Shown one piece after another: positions 40,763 through 49,230 of a DNA stretch of 64,000 bases; position 1 is the first letter of the stretch, and the number at the start of each line of letters is the position of its first letter. Both the position numbers and the translations under genes were made by a program. Below the pieces are notes generated by a model that worked only from the letters and a program-made list of their open reading frames with translations, was not told where the DNA came from and searched no databases. Source of the stretch: Actinomadura oligospora ATCC 43269 (GTDB lineage: Bacteria > Actinomycetota > Actinomycetes > Streptosporangiales > Streptosporangiaceae); NCBI RefSeq assembly GCF_000518265.1, contig NZ_JADG01000008.1, forward strand, positions 62,001-126,000, given 5' to 3'.

Positions 40763-41997
40763 GCGACTCCACCGACCCCCGGGAGGGATTCGAGGACCTG
40801 CTGCGTGAGCTCGCGCCGCAGGTCCTCGGCGTGCTCGTGCGCAGGTACGGGCAGTTCGAGGGCTGCGAGGACGCCGTGCAGGAGGCCGTCCTCGCGGCGT
40901 CGGTGCAGTGGCCGGCAGAGGGAGTGCCGGACAACCCGCGCGGCTGGCTGGTGGCGGTGGCGTCCCGGCGGCTCATCGACCAGATGCGCAGCGAACACGC
41001 GCGCCGCGAGCGCGAGTCGGCCCTGGCGGCCGAGCAGGCCGCCGAGCCCGCGCCCGAGGACGTCCCGGACGCCGACGACACGCTCATCCTGCTGTTCCTG
41101 TGCTGCCACCCGACGCTGACGGCGGCGTCCCAGACGGCGCTGACGCTGCGCGCGGTCGGCGGGCTGACCACGGCCGAGATCGCCCGCGCGTTCCTGGTGC
41201 CGGAGTCGACGATGGCGGCCCGGATCAGCCGGGCCAAGCAGAAGATCAAGGCCGCGGGCGGCACGTTCACGCTGCCGGAGGCGGCCGAGCGGGAGGAGCG
41301 GCTGCGGGTCGTCCTGCACGTGCTGTACCTGATCTTCAACGAGGGGTACATCGCGTCGTCGGGCGGCGAGCTGTCCCGCGCCGACCTCGCGAGGGAGGCG
41401 ATCCGGCTCGTCCGGATGGTCCACGCGCAGCTTCCCGAGGACGGTGAGGTCAGCGGCCTGCTGGCGCTGATGCTGCTGACCCACGCCCGCCGCGACGCCC
41501 GGACGACGCCGTCCGGCGACCTGGTCCCGCTGGACGAGCAGGACCGCTCGGCCTGGGACCGCGGGCTGATCGACGAGGGGACCGCCCTGGTCAAGGCGTC
41601 CCTGGCCGACACGACGCTCGGGCCGTACCAGCTGCAGGCGGCGATCGCCGCGACGCACGCGAGCGCGGCCACGGCCGCCGACACCAACTGGAAGCAGGTG
41701 TACGCGCTCTACCTGGTCCTCGAACGGATCGCGCCGAACCCGATGGTCACCCTGAACCGGGCGATCGCGCTGGCCGAGCTCGAGGGGCCGGAGGCCGGGC
41801 TCGACCTCCTCGCCACCCTGGACGGCGACGAGCGGATGGCCCGCCACCACCGGCTGCTGTCCGTGCGGGCGCATCTGCTGGAGAAGACCGGCGACACGTC
41901 CGGGGCGTACGAGCTGTACCGGCGCGCCGCGAAGGCCACCGCGAGTCTCGCCGAGCAGCGGTACCTGGAGGGCAGGGCGAGCCGGGTGAAACCGTGA
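40759..41997 (+). CDS. ECF42-type sigma factor with C-terminal TPR-like domain
   Basis: A 412-aa sigma factor. Region 2 spans about 10-80 (YGQFEGCEDAVQEAVLAA, NPRGWLVAVASRRLIDQMR), region 4 about 105-165 (LTLRAVGGLTTAEIARAFLVPESTMAARISRAK), here written as two motifs: LTTAEIARAFLVPE and MAARISRAK. A long helical C-terminal extension from about 180 (RVVLHVLYLIFNEGY, TPSGDLVPLDEQDRSAWDRG, NPMVTLNRAIALAE) is the DUF6596/TPR region that defines ECF42. It replaces an anti-sigma factor in signalling. Coupled to the YciI gene and divergent from the MFS pump. Confidence 0.95.
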   Translation: MSDSTDPREGFEDLLRELAPQVLGVLVRRYGQFEGCEDAVQEAVLAASVQWPAEGVPDNPRGWLVAVASRRLIDQMRSEHARRERESALAAEQAAEPAPEDVPDADDTLILLFLCCHPTLTAASQTALTLRAVGGLTTAEIARAFLVPESTMAARISRAKQKIKAAGGTFTLPEAAEREERLRVVLHVLYLIFNEGYIASSGGELSRADLAREAIRLVRMVHAQLPEDGEVSGLLALMLLTHARRDARTTPSGDLVPLDEQDRSAWDRGLIDEGTALVKASLADTTLGPYQLQAAIAATHASAATAADTNWKQVYALYLVLERIAPNPMVTLNRAIALAELEGPEAGLDLLATLDGDERMARHHRLLSVRAHLLEKTGDTSGAYELYRRAAKATASLAEQRYLEGRASRVKP

Positions 41998-42010
41998 GGT
42001 TCCGCCCGCA

Positions 42011-42037
42011 TGTCACAGGTGGCGCGGCTGTCTTGTC
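42011..42037 (+). promoter_or_regulatory. ECF41-type promoter before the epimerase/sigma operon
   Basis: TGTCACA, 16 nt, TGTC, 43 nt before the ATG at 42081. The -35 matches the ECF41 form exactly and the -10 differs by one base. It starts 14 nt after the preceding sigma gene's stop. Confidence 0.75.
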
Positions 42038-42080
42038 TCGGGAACGTCGGGACAGGATCACAAGTCGGATCGGTGAGGTC

Positions 42081-43007
42081 ATGCGGGTATTCGTCGCAGG
42101 TGGGAGCGGGGTTCTCGGACAGGTGCTGGTGCCCCTGCTGGTGGCGGGCGGGCACGAGGTGACCGCCACGACGACCGGCTCCGGCAAGCTGGGACGGTTG
42201 CGGGAGCTGGGCGCCGAGGCGGTCGTCATGGACGGCCTGGACGCGTCGTCGGTGCGCGCCGCCGTCGCCGCCGCGAGGCCGGACGTGATCGTCCACCAGA
42301 TGACCGCGCTCGGCGTCACCCACGCCGGGACGAACATGCGGTCCGAGCGGTACTTCCGGAACACCAAGCGGCTGCGCACCGAGGGGACCGACCACCTGCT
42401 GGCCGCCGCCGAGGCGTCCGGCGTGCCGCACTTCGTCGCGCAGAGCAACGCGGGCGGGAACGGGCCCCGGGAGGGCGGCTGGAAGACGCCGGAACAGGAC
42501 CCGCTGGACCTGGACTCCAGCACGGCCCCGCGCGAGTCGATGGAGTCGCTGCGCTACACCGAGAAGGCCGTCCTCGACGCGGGCGGCGCGGCGCTGCGCT
42601 ACGGCTGGTTCTACGGGCCGGGCGCGACCGACGACCAGGCGGAACTCGTCCGCAAGCGGAAGTTCCCGATGATCGGCGGCGGGACGGGCGTCTGGTCGTG
42701 GATCCACCTGGACGACGCCGCCCGCGCGACCGTCCTGGCCGTCGAGAAGCAGGCGCGCGGCGTGTACAACATCGTCGACGACGAACCGGCGAAGGTCAGC
42801 GAATGGCTGCCCTACCTGGCCGAATGCGCGGGCGCGAAGCCGCCGATGAACTTCCCCGCGTGGCTGGCGAAGCTGATGGCCGGAGACGTCGCGGTGTCGA
42901 TGATGACCAGGGGGCTCGGGTCGAACAACGCCAAGGCCAAGGCCGAGCTGGGCTGGGAACTCGTCCACCCGTCCTGGCGGCAGGGGTTCAAGGACGCGCT
43001 CGCGTGA
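42081..43007 (+). CDS. NAD-dependent epimerase/dehydratase family protein (ECF41 partner)
   Basis: A 308-aa extended-SDR protein. The N-terminal cofactor loop is VFVAGGSGVLGQVLVP, with HQMTALG in the core and the substrate region WFYGPGATDDQAELVRKRKF. The classical YxxxK appears as RYTEKAV. Such epimerase/oxidoreductase proteins are one of the standard COE partners of ECF41 sigma factors. Its stop overlaps the sigma start in GTGA, so the two are co-translated. ATG 42081 follows GGTGAGG; an in-frame ATG at 41994 would overlap the previous gene and the promoter and is rejected. Confidence 0.93.
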   Translation: MRVFVAGGSGVLGQVLVPLLVAGGHEVTATTTGSGKLGRLRELGAEAVVMDGLDASSVRAAVAAARPDVIVHQMTALGVTHAGTNMRSERYFRNTKRLRTEGTDHLLAAAEASGVPHFVAQSNAGGNGPREGGWKTPEQDPLDLDSSTAPRESMESLRYTEKAVLDAGGAALRYGWFYGPGATDDQAELVRKRKFPMIGGGTGVWSWIHLDDAARATVLAVEKQARGVYNIVDDEPAKVSEWLPYLAECAGAKPPMNFPAWLAKLMAGDVAVSMMTRGLGSNNAKAKAELGWELVHPSWRQGFKDALA

Positions 43008-43948
43008 CCCGGGACGAGGAGTTCCAGGAGCTCAGGCCGCTGCTGTTCTCGATCGCCTACCGGATCCTCGGGAGCGTGGTCGAGGCCGAGGACGCGGTCC
43101 AGGAGACGTGGCTGCGGTACGAGGCGTCGGACACCGTGCCCGACTCGCCGAAGGCGTTCCTGTCGTCGGTGGTCACGAACATCTCGATCAACGTGCTGCG
43201 GTCGGCGCGCGTCCGGCGGGAGGAGTACGTCGGGCCGTGGCTGCCCGAGCCACTGCTGGTCGACCCGTACGACGACCCGCAGCGGTCGGCGGAGCTGGCC
43301 GACTCGGTGTCGATGGCCGCGCTGCTGCTCCTGGAGCGGCTGAGCCCGCTCGAACGCGCGGTGTTCGTGCTGCGCGAGGTGTTCGGGTTCGGCTTCCCCG
43401 AGGTCGCGTCGGCCGTGGAGCGGTCGGAGGCCGCGTGCCGCCAGCTCGCCGTCCGGGCGCGGCGGCACATGAACGAGGGCCGTCCGCGCTTCGAGGCCGA
43501 CCGGCGCGAGCGGCGCGAACTCGCCGAGCGCTTCCTCGACGCGTTCCGCGACGGCGACGTGGACGCGCTGGCCGGGATGCTCGCGGCGGACGTCCAGATG
43601 GTCAGCGACAGCGGCGGCAAGGCGCCACAGTGGGGCAAGGGCGTGGTCGGCGCGGCGAACGTGCTGCGGCTGCTCGCCGCGATGTCCGGGCCGCTCGCGG
43701 CGGTCGGGGTCGTCGCCGCGCCGCACCGGGTGAACGGGGAGCCGGGAGCGATCTTCCGCGACACCGACGGCCGGATCCTCAACACGTGGGCGATCGACAT
43801 CCTGGACGGGCGGATCCAGGCCATCCGGACGGTCATCAACCCGGACAAGCTCGCGCACCTCGGCCCTGTGGCGGACGCCTGGGCCGTCAACCGCGCGGCG
43901 AACGCCCACCGCCACGCGTCCGGAACGCCTTCGGACCCCACGGCGTGA
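43004..43948 (+). CDS. ECF41-type sigma factor with SnoaL-like C-terminal domain
   Basis: A 314-aa sigma factor. Region 2 is at about 8-75 (YRILGSVVEAEDAVQETWLRY), followed by EEYVGPWLPEPLLVDPYDDP. Region 4 is at 108-165 (LSPLERAVFVLREVFGFGFPEVASAV, quoted as LSPLERAVFVLREVFGF). The SnoaL-like domain follows from 170, with the DSGGKAP motif (a variant of DGGG) and TVINPDKLAHLGPV. It is coupled to its epimerase partner. An upstream ECF41 promoter indicates autoregulation. Its C-terminus is the closest intact relative of the remnant at 33630-33806. Confidence 0.95.
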   Translation: MTRDEEFQELRPLLFSIAYRILGSVVEAEDAVQETWLRYEASDTVPDSPKAFLSSVVTNISINVLRSARVRREEYVGPWLPEPLLVDPYDDPQRSAELADSVSMAALLLLERLSPLERAVFVLREVFGFGFPEVASAVERSEAACRQLAVRARRHMNEGRPRFEADRRERRELAERFLDAFRDGDVDALAGMLAADVQMVSDSGGKAPQWGKGVVGAANVLRLLAAMSGPLAAVGVVAAPHRVNGEPGAIFRDTDGRILNTWAIDILDGRIQAIRTVINPDKLAHLGPVADAWAVNRAANAHRHASGTPSDPTA

Positions 43949-43963
43949 TCCCCGGAGACGGGG

Positions 43964-43997
43964 GAGCGCGGGATTCCGTTTCCGGAATCCCGCGCTC
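43964..43997. terminator. Terminator after the epimerase/sigma operon
   Basis: GAGCGCGGGATTCCG (43964-43978) pairs perfectly with 43983-43997. It lies 15 nt past the sigma stop and 14 nt before the opposing MMPL stop, so it can serve both. Confidence 0.9.
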
Positions 43998-44011
43998 TCG
44001 CGTTCGGGGGG

Positions 44012-46183
44012 TCAGACTCCGGCGGGTTCCTCCACCGGGGACGGGACGGGGGCCGGGGTGCGGCGGAACGGCATCCACCAGTTGGCCTTGCCGAACAGCT
44101 CCATGACGGCCGGGACGAGCACCAGCCGGACGATCGTGGCGTCCACGAGGACGGCGATCGACATGCCGAGCCCGATCTGCTTGACCTCGAGGTCCGGGCC
44201 GAGGACGGAGGTCATGAAGACGGCGATCATGATCGCGGCGGCGGCCGTGATGACCTTGGCGGTGCTCGCGAGGCCGGTGGCCACCGACGCCCGGGTGTCG
44301 CCGGTGCGGGCGTAGTCCTCGCGGATCCGTGAGATCAGGAAGACCTCGTAGTCCATGGACAGCCCGAACAGGATCGGGAACATCATCATGGGGACCCAAC
44401 TGCTGACCGGCATGGTGGTCGGGAACCCGAGGGCCTTGCCGAGCCAGCCCCACTGGACGATCGCGGTCAGCACCCCGTACGCGGCGCCGATCGACAGCAG
44501 GTTCATCACCGCGGCCTGGATCGCGATCGTGACCGACCGGACCAGCGCGACCAGGAGGATCAGGGACAGCCCGAGCACGACCGCGATCATCAGCGGCAGC
44601 CGCGACTCCACGGCGTCGGAGAAGTCGATCGCCACGGCGTTCGGCCCGCCGACCTGGACGTCCTTCCCGCCGGGGACGCCGGGGAGGACGTCGTCGCGCA
44701 GCCTGTGCACGACGTCCGGGGTGGCCTTGTCCTGGAAGTCGGTCTTGGGGAAGGCCATGAAGAGGGCGGCCTGGCCGTCCTTGCTGGCCTGGGGCGGCGT
44801 GACGTAGGCGATGCCCTCGGTCTTCCCGACGGCCTCGACGACGGGACGCAGGTCGGTGTCCCGGGATGCGACGGGGGTCGCGAACACCAGCGGCGCGTTG
44901 TAGCCGGGCCCGAAGCCCTCGGACAGGATCCGGTAGGCCGCGTAGCTGCTGCGGTCGTGCGGCTGGACGCTGGCGTCGGCCATGTTCAGCCGCATCGACA
45001 GCGCGGGCGCGGCGAGCACCAGCAGGCCGGTCCCGGCGAGGACGGCCGCGATCACCGGACGGCGCTGCACCGCGGTCGCCCAGCGCTCGGCGGGCGTCCG
45101 CCGGGCCGTGCCCGTGCCCGTGCCCGGGCCTTCGCCCCGGGCTCCGCGCCGGGGCCGACGCAGCGAGTTGATCTTGTAGCCGGTGAAGCCGAGGAACGCG
45201 GGGAGCAGCGTGACCGCGGCGCCCATCGTGACCAGCACGGTCACGGACGCCGCGATGCCCACGCCGGTCATCAGCTTCTGCCCCATGGCGACCAGGCCGA
45301 GCAGCGCGATCACGACGGTCGTCCCGGCGAACAGCACGGCGTGCCCGGCGGTCGTGATGGCCTTGACCGTCGCCGCCTCCGGACTGTCGCCGTCCTTCAG
45401 CGCGTCCTTGTAGCGGGTCACGATGAACAGGGCGTAGTCGATGCCGACGCCGAGCCCGATCAGGGCGGCGACGATCGCGGTGAAGTCCGGCGCGGGGAAG
45501 ACGTACCCGACCAGCTTCATCAGCGCGATCCCGCCGACGATCGCCATCAGCGCGGTGACGATCGGCAGGCCCATCGCGACGAGCGAGCCGAACGCGATGA
45601 ACAGGATGATCGCCGCCGCCAGGATCCCGACCGCCTCGCCCGGACCCTGCGCGGGCGCCTCGGCCTTCTGCGCCTGGTCGCCCGCGAGCCCGAGCGTCAC
45701 GGCGCCGCCCGACGCGTCCTTGACCGCGTCGACCAGCGGCCTGACCTCGGTCGTCTTCACGTTCTGGCTGGTCAGCGGGATGGTCGTGCGGGCGATCCGG
45801 CGGTCCTTGGTGACCAGCGACGCGTCGGTGTAGGGCGAGGTCACCGGGCCCGTGACGGGCGAGGCGTCCAGGACCGAGACGACCTTCTCGATCGTCTGCC
45901 GGGCGGCGGGGTCGTCGATCCCGCGGTCGGCCTTGATGGCGAGGGTGAGCGTGTCACCCTGCTGCTCGGGGAAATGGCGCTCGATCAGTTTCTGTGCCCG
46001 GGCGGATCCGGATCCGCCGCCGGAGAAATCGTTGCTCGAAGCGGCCCCGAAGCCGAACCCGCCGACCGCCACCGCGAGCACGCCCACGATCCAGGCCAGC
46101 AGGACCAGGCGTCGTCGCCGGTAGCAGAAGCGTGCGAGCCCTGCCAGGACACCGTCCTCGCGGGAGGTCTCGGTCGTCATCAT
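44012..46183 (-). CDS. MMPL family RND-type transporter
   Basis: A 723-aa integral membrane protein with the MMPL plan: one TM, an extracellular domain (60-170), five TMs, a cytosolic loop rich in Gly/Arg/Thr (about 345-375), one TM, a second extracellular domain and five TMs. Motifs include GVGIDYALFIVTRYKDAL and FGLSMDYEVFLISRIREDY, which hold the proton-relay Asp-Tyr pairs of TM4 and TM10. MMPL proteins export lipids, siderophores or drugs. ATG 46183 is chosen because ATGAGGAG lies 5 nt upstream. It is divergent from a two-component system 218 bp away, which may regulate it. Confidence 0.94.
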   Translation of the reverse strand: MMTTETSREDGVLAGLARFCYRRRRLVLLAWIVGVLAVAVGGFGFGAASSNDFSGGGSGSARAQKLIERHFPEQQGDTLTLAIKADRGIDDPAARQTIEKVVSVLDASPVTGPVTSPYTDASLVTKDRRIARTTIPLTSQNVKTTEVRPLVDAVKDASGGAVTLGLAGDQAQKAEAPAQGPGEAVGILAAAIILFIAFGSLVAMGLPIVTALMAIVGGIALMKLVGYVFPAPDFTAIVAALIGLGVGIDYALFIVTRYKDALKDGDSPEAATVKAITTAGHAVLFAGTTVVIALLGLVAMGQKLMTGVGIAASVTVLVTMGAAVTLLPAFLGFTGYKINSLRRPRRGARGEGPGTGTGTARRTPAERWATAVQRRPVIAAVLAGTGLLVLAAPALSMRLNMADASVQPHDRSSYAAYRILSEGFGPGYNAPLVFATPVASRDTDLRPVVEAVGKTEGIAYVTPPQASKDGQAALFMAFPKTDFQDKATPDVVHRLRDDVLPGVPGGKDVQVGGPNAVAIDFSDAVESRLPLMIAVVLGLSLILLVALVRSVTIAIQAAVMNLLSIGAAYGVLTAIVQWGWLGKALGFPTTMPVSSWVPMMMFPILFGLSMDYEVFLISRIREDYARTGDTRASVATGLASTAKVITAAAAIMIAVFMTSVLGPDLEVKQIGLGMSIAVLVDATIVRLVLVPAVMELFGKANWWMPFRRTPAPVPSPVEEPAGV

Positions 46184-46214
46184 CAAACTCCTCATGCCGT
46201 TGTCTGCGGCCTTG

Positions 46215-46231
46215 CGGAATTGATGATTCCG
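46215..46231. promoter_or_regulatory. Inverted repeat between MMPL and histidine kinase genes
   Basis: CGGAAT-TGATG-ATTCCG, 6-bp perfect arms, 32 nt upstream of the MMPL start. A candidate site for the neighbouring NarL-type regulator. Confidence 0.45.
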
Positions 46232-46389
46232 GCTGAAATCGCGCGAGTCGTCCGCCTCACGCGGTGAATTCGCGATACGTCCCGCGCCGCATTTCCGGGC
46301 CGTTTCTGCTGCGGACGCCGTGGATCTACTGCGCTCGCGGTAGCGGTCCCCTCGTCCGCGCGCAGGAGGTGCCGACGCCCGGTTTTGGT

Positions 46390-46395
46390 TAAGTT
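46390..46395 (+). promoter_or_regulatory. -10 element for a leaderless histidine kinase transcript
   Basis: TAAGTT ends 6 nt before the ATG at 46402 and no ribosome binding site is visible, predicting transcription start at the start codon. Confidence 0.5.
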
Positions 46396-46401
46396 GCGCC
46401 T

Positions 46402-47550
46402 ATGAGCACCGGACTGTCCGCCGTCTGGTCCAAGCACAGGGACTGGCTGGTCGCCGCCTTCCTGGCGGCGGCACTGCTGATCACCGCCGCGGGCGAGGGG
46501 CATCCCGCCGTCGGCCTGGACCTCTGCGGCTACGCGCTGATCGTGGTCAGCGGCCTCGCGATGGCGTTCGTCCGCCGCGCCCCGATCCCGGTGCTGTTCA
46601 CCGCCTGGATGTGCGTGGCGGGCTACCAGGCGGTCGGGTTCGAGGTGCCCGCCGTCGCGTACCTGTTCGCGACGTTCACGGCGGTCCGGGCCGGGCACCG
46701 GCTGGTCACGATCGCGGCGAGCGTGATGCTGCTGCTGACGCTGCCGCTCGCGGCCCTGGTCTCGCCGCACGGCTGGTCGGTGGGCGAGTCGTTCGTGCAG
46801 GCCCGGGGCGTCCTGGAGATCGCGTGGCTGATCGCCGCCGGGGCCGCCGGGGAGGCGCTGCGGCAGGCCGAGCGGCGCGCGGACGAGGCGGAGCGCACCC
46901 GCGAGGAGGCCGCGCGGCTGCGCGCCAGCGAGGAGCGCCTGCACATCGCGCGCGAGCTGCACGACTCCCTCACCCACCAGATCTCGATCATCAAGGTGCA
47001 GTCCGGGGTGGCCGTCCACCTGGCGCGCAAGCGGGGCGAGCGGGTGCCGGAGGCGCTGCTGGCGATCCAGGAGGCCGGACGCGAGGCGACCCGTGAGCTG
47101 CGCGCGACGCTGGAAACCCTGCGGGACGACTCGGGCACCCCGGTGTACGGCCTCGACCATGTCCCCGACCTGGTCGAACGCGCCCGGGGGACGGGCCTTG
47201 AGACGACCCTGACGATCGAGGGCCAGCCGCAGGACGTGCCGACCGCCGTCGACCGGACGGCGTACCGGATCGTCCAGGAGTCGCTGACGAACACCGCCCG
47301 GCACGCGGCGGCGACGACGGCGAACATCATGATCGACTACCGTCCGGGGATGCTCGCGATCCGCGTCGACGACGACGGCAGGGCCAGGCCCGGCAGCGCC
47401 CCGGTCCCCGGTGTCGGGCTGCTCGGCATGCGCGAGCGCGTCACCGCCCTCGGCGGGCGGCTGCGCGCCGAACCCCGCAGCGAGGGTGGGTTCAGCGTGG
47501 AGGCCGAGCTGCCCGTCGCGCCCGACCTGCCCGTGGTGTCCGCGACGTGA
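46402..47550 (+). CDS. NarL-type sensor histidine kinase
   Basis: A 382-aa kinase with four or five N-terminal transmembrane helices (about 15-150). An Arg/Glu-rich coiled coil leads to HisKA_3 with His187 (HIARELHDSLTHQIS), and the ATPase domain has QESLTNTARHA and VDDDGRARPG, GVGLLGMRERVTALGG. It is co-translated with its regulator (GTGA overlap). It is divergent from the MMPL transporter, so control of that exporter is a reasonable inference. It is a paralogue of the kinase at 21439, which is likewise divergent from an exporter. Confidence 0.95.
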   Translation: MSTGLSAVWSKHRDWLVAAFLAAALLITAAGEGHPAVGLDLCGYALIVVSGLAMAFVRRAPIPVLFTAWMCVAGYQAVGFEVPAVAYLFATFTAVRAGHRLVTIAASVMLLLTLPLAALVSPHGWSVGESFVQARGVLEIAWLIAAGAAGEALRQAERRADEAERTREEAARLRASEERLHIARELHDSLTHQISIIKVQSGVAVHLARKRGERVPEALLAIQEAGREATRELRATLETLRDDSGTPVYGLDHVPDLVERARGTGLETTLTIEGQPQDVPTAVDRTAYRIVQESLTNTARHAAATTANIMIDYRPGMLAIRVDDDGRARPGSAPVPGVGLLGMRERVTALGGRLRAEPRSEGGFSVEAELPVAPDLPVVSAT

Positions 47551-48209
47551 TCCGCGTCCTGCTGGTGGACGACCAGCCCCTGCTCCGCGGCGGCTTCCGC
47601 GCGCTGCTCGACGCCGAGGACGACATCGAGGTCGTGGCCGAGGCCGCCGACGGCTCCGAGGGCCTCCGGCTCGCCCGCGAGCGCCTGCCGGACGTCGCGC
47701 TCGTCGACATCCAGATGCCGGTCATGGACGGCATCGAGACGACCCGCCGCATCGCCGCCGACCCGGAGCTGTGCGGCGTCCACGTCGTCATCCTGACCAA
47801 CTACGGCTTCGACGAGTACGTCTTCAACGCGCTGCGCGCCGGGGCCGCCGGGTTCCTCGTCAAGGACATCGAGCCGGAGGACCTCCTGCACTCGGTGCGC
47901 GTCGCGGCGCGCGGCGACGCGCTGCTCGCGCCGTCCATCACCAGGCGCCTGATCAGCCAGTACGTCACACAGCCCGCCCGCACCGGGGCCGGGACGGGCC
48001 TGGAGGAGCTGACCAACCGCGAACGCGAGGCCGTCGCGCTGGTCGCGCAGGGCCTGTCCAACGACCAGATCGCGGTGCGCATGGAGATCAGCCCGGTGAC
48101 CGCGAAGACCCACATCAACCGCGCGATGATGAAGCTGTCCGCGCGCGACCGGGCGCAGCTGGTCGTCCTCGCCTACGAGTCCGGCCTGGTCACGCCGCGC
48201 GGCTCGTGA
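47547..48209 (+). CDS. NarL/FixJ-type response regulator
   Basis: A 220-aa regulator. The receiver has phospho-acceptor Asp54 (VALVDIQMPVMDG), acidic residues at 8-9 and Lys in FLVKD. The LuxR HTH spans about 150-210 (LTNREREAVALVAQGLSNDQ, VTAKTHINRAMMKL). GTG start in a GTGA overlap with the kinase. Its last 37 bases overlap the end of the opposing XRE gene, in a run of 18-bp repeats. Confidence 0.95.
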   Translation: MIRVLLVDDQPLLRGGFRALLDAEDDIEVVAEAADGSEGLRLARERLPDVALVDIQMPVMDGIETTRRIAADPELCGVHVVILTNYGFDEYVFNALRAGAAGFLVKDIEPEDLLHSVRVAARGDALLAPSITRRLISQYVTQPARTGAGTGLEELTNREREAVALVAQGLSNDQIAVRMEISPVTAKTHINRAMMKLSARDRAQLVVLAYESGLVTPRGS

Positions 48210-49096
48210 ACACCGCGCGGCTCGTGAACACCGCGCGGCTCGTGAGCGGTGAGGGGCGCGCGGTGGGCGAGCGTGGCCAGGATGCGCAGCGCCGCCTCGG
48301 ACGGTGAGCCCTCCTCGACCGTGTGCGCGATGAGCGCCTGGTCCGGATCGTCGGGGAGGCGGAGCGTCTCGTAGCTGAGCTCGATCCGTCCGACCGCCGG
48401 GTGCAGGTAGACGTACCGGCCGTGGGTCTTGTCCCTGACCTGCTGCTCCGCCCACGCCGCGCGGAACTCGGGGCAGGTCGCCGCGAGCTCCTCGACGAGC
48501 GCGGCGGCGCGCGGGTCGTCCGGATGGCGCGACGCGTCCAGCCGCAGGTAGGCGGCGATGTCGGAGACCTTGCCGGGCCAGTCCTCGTAGAGCGCGCGCA
48601 TGCCCTCGTCCTGGCAGAGGAGCCGGGCCAGGTTGCGCTGCTCCGGCGGCAGCGCGCCGAAGTCGGTGATGAGCGTGGCGGCCAGGTGGTTCCACGCGAG
48701 GACGTCCGTGCCGCGCCCGACGATGTACGCGGGGACGTCGGACGCCGCGTCCAGCAGCCGCCGCAGCCCCGGCCGGACGGTCTGCGGCGCGGACGGCGCG
48801 TCCGTCCCGGACCAGGGCCGCGCCAGCCGGAACAGGTGCTCGCGCTCGTCCGGGTTCAGCCGCAGCGCGCGGGCCACGGCGTCCAGGACCTCCTCGGAGA
48901 AGTGCAGCGTGCGGCCCTGTTCGAGCCGGACGTAGTGGTCCACGCTGACCCCGGCGAGCAGGGCCAGCTCCTCGCGGCGCAGCCCGGGGACGCGGCGGCG
49001 TCCGCCGTAGTCCGGCAGGCCCAGCTCGTCCGGCCGCAGCCGCGCCCGCCGTGACCTCAGGAACTCGCCCAGTTCCGCGCGCCTGTCCAGTGCCAT
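48173..49096 (-). CDS. XRE family regulator (MmyB-like)
   Basis: A 307-aa regulator. The XRE HTH is at about 10-85 (LGEFLRSRRARLRPDELGL, RREELALLAGVSVDHYVRLEQ), followed by the MmyB-like ligand-binding domain (residues 105-275). The C-terminus is HEPRGV repeated about three times, encoded by an 18-bp tandem repeat that overlaps the end of the convergent response regulator. MmyB-type regulators in actinomycetes are usually divergent from a reductase they control; here that is the aldo/keto reductase. ATG 49096 matches the family start MALDRRAELGEFL. Confidence 0.93.
   Translation of the reverse strand: MALDRRAELGEFLRSRRARLRPDELGLPDYGGRRRVPGLRREELALLAGVSVDHYVRLEQGRTLHFSEEVLDAVARALRLNPDEREHLFRLARPWSGTDAPSAPQTVRPGLRRLLDAASDVPAYIVGRGTDVLAWNHLAATLITDFGALPPEQRNLARLLCQDEGMRALYEDWPGKVSDIAAYLRLDASRHPDDPRAAALVEELAATCPEFRAAWAEQQVRDKTHGRYVYLHPAVGRIELSYETLRLPDDPDQALIAHTVEEGSPSEAALRILATLAHRAPLTAHEPRGVHEPRGVHEPRGVTRPDS
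48196..48246. repeat. 18-bp tandem repeat at overlapping gene ends
   Basis: Unit CGCGCGGCTCGTGAACAC (register by eye) occurs at 48196 and 48214 with a partial third copy from 48232. It covers the response regulator stop and encodes the HEPRGV repeats of the opposing XRE protein. Confidence 0.85.
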
Positions 49097-49138
49097 GGCC
49101 CCAGTATCGCGCGCGGTGATCGGCGCAGCCTGGTCACG

Positions 49139-49154
49139 CCGTGCCCAGGCACGG
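49139..49154. promoter_or_regulatory. Palindrome between XRE and aldo/keto reductase genes
   Basis: CCGTGCC-CA-GGCACGG, perfect 7-bp arms, 43 bp from the XRE start and 77 bp from the reductase start. A wider GTGCCC...GGGCAC pairing surrounds it. Probable XRE operator. Confidence 0.6.
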
Positions 49155-49230
49155 GCGGGCACTGGGTGGGCCGCTCGCGCCCGAGCACAGTGATGGTCAT
49201 CCGATCCACCGAGCAAGGAGCACCACGAAA

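Noticed and set aside
26877..44000. A secondary-metabolite biosynthetic cluster
   Set aside because: Oxidases, epimerase, monooxygenase and pumps are present, but no synthase (PKS, NRPS, terpene or RiPP core) is found; the genes fall into separate regulator/enzyme units.
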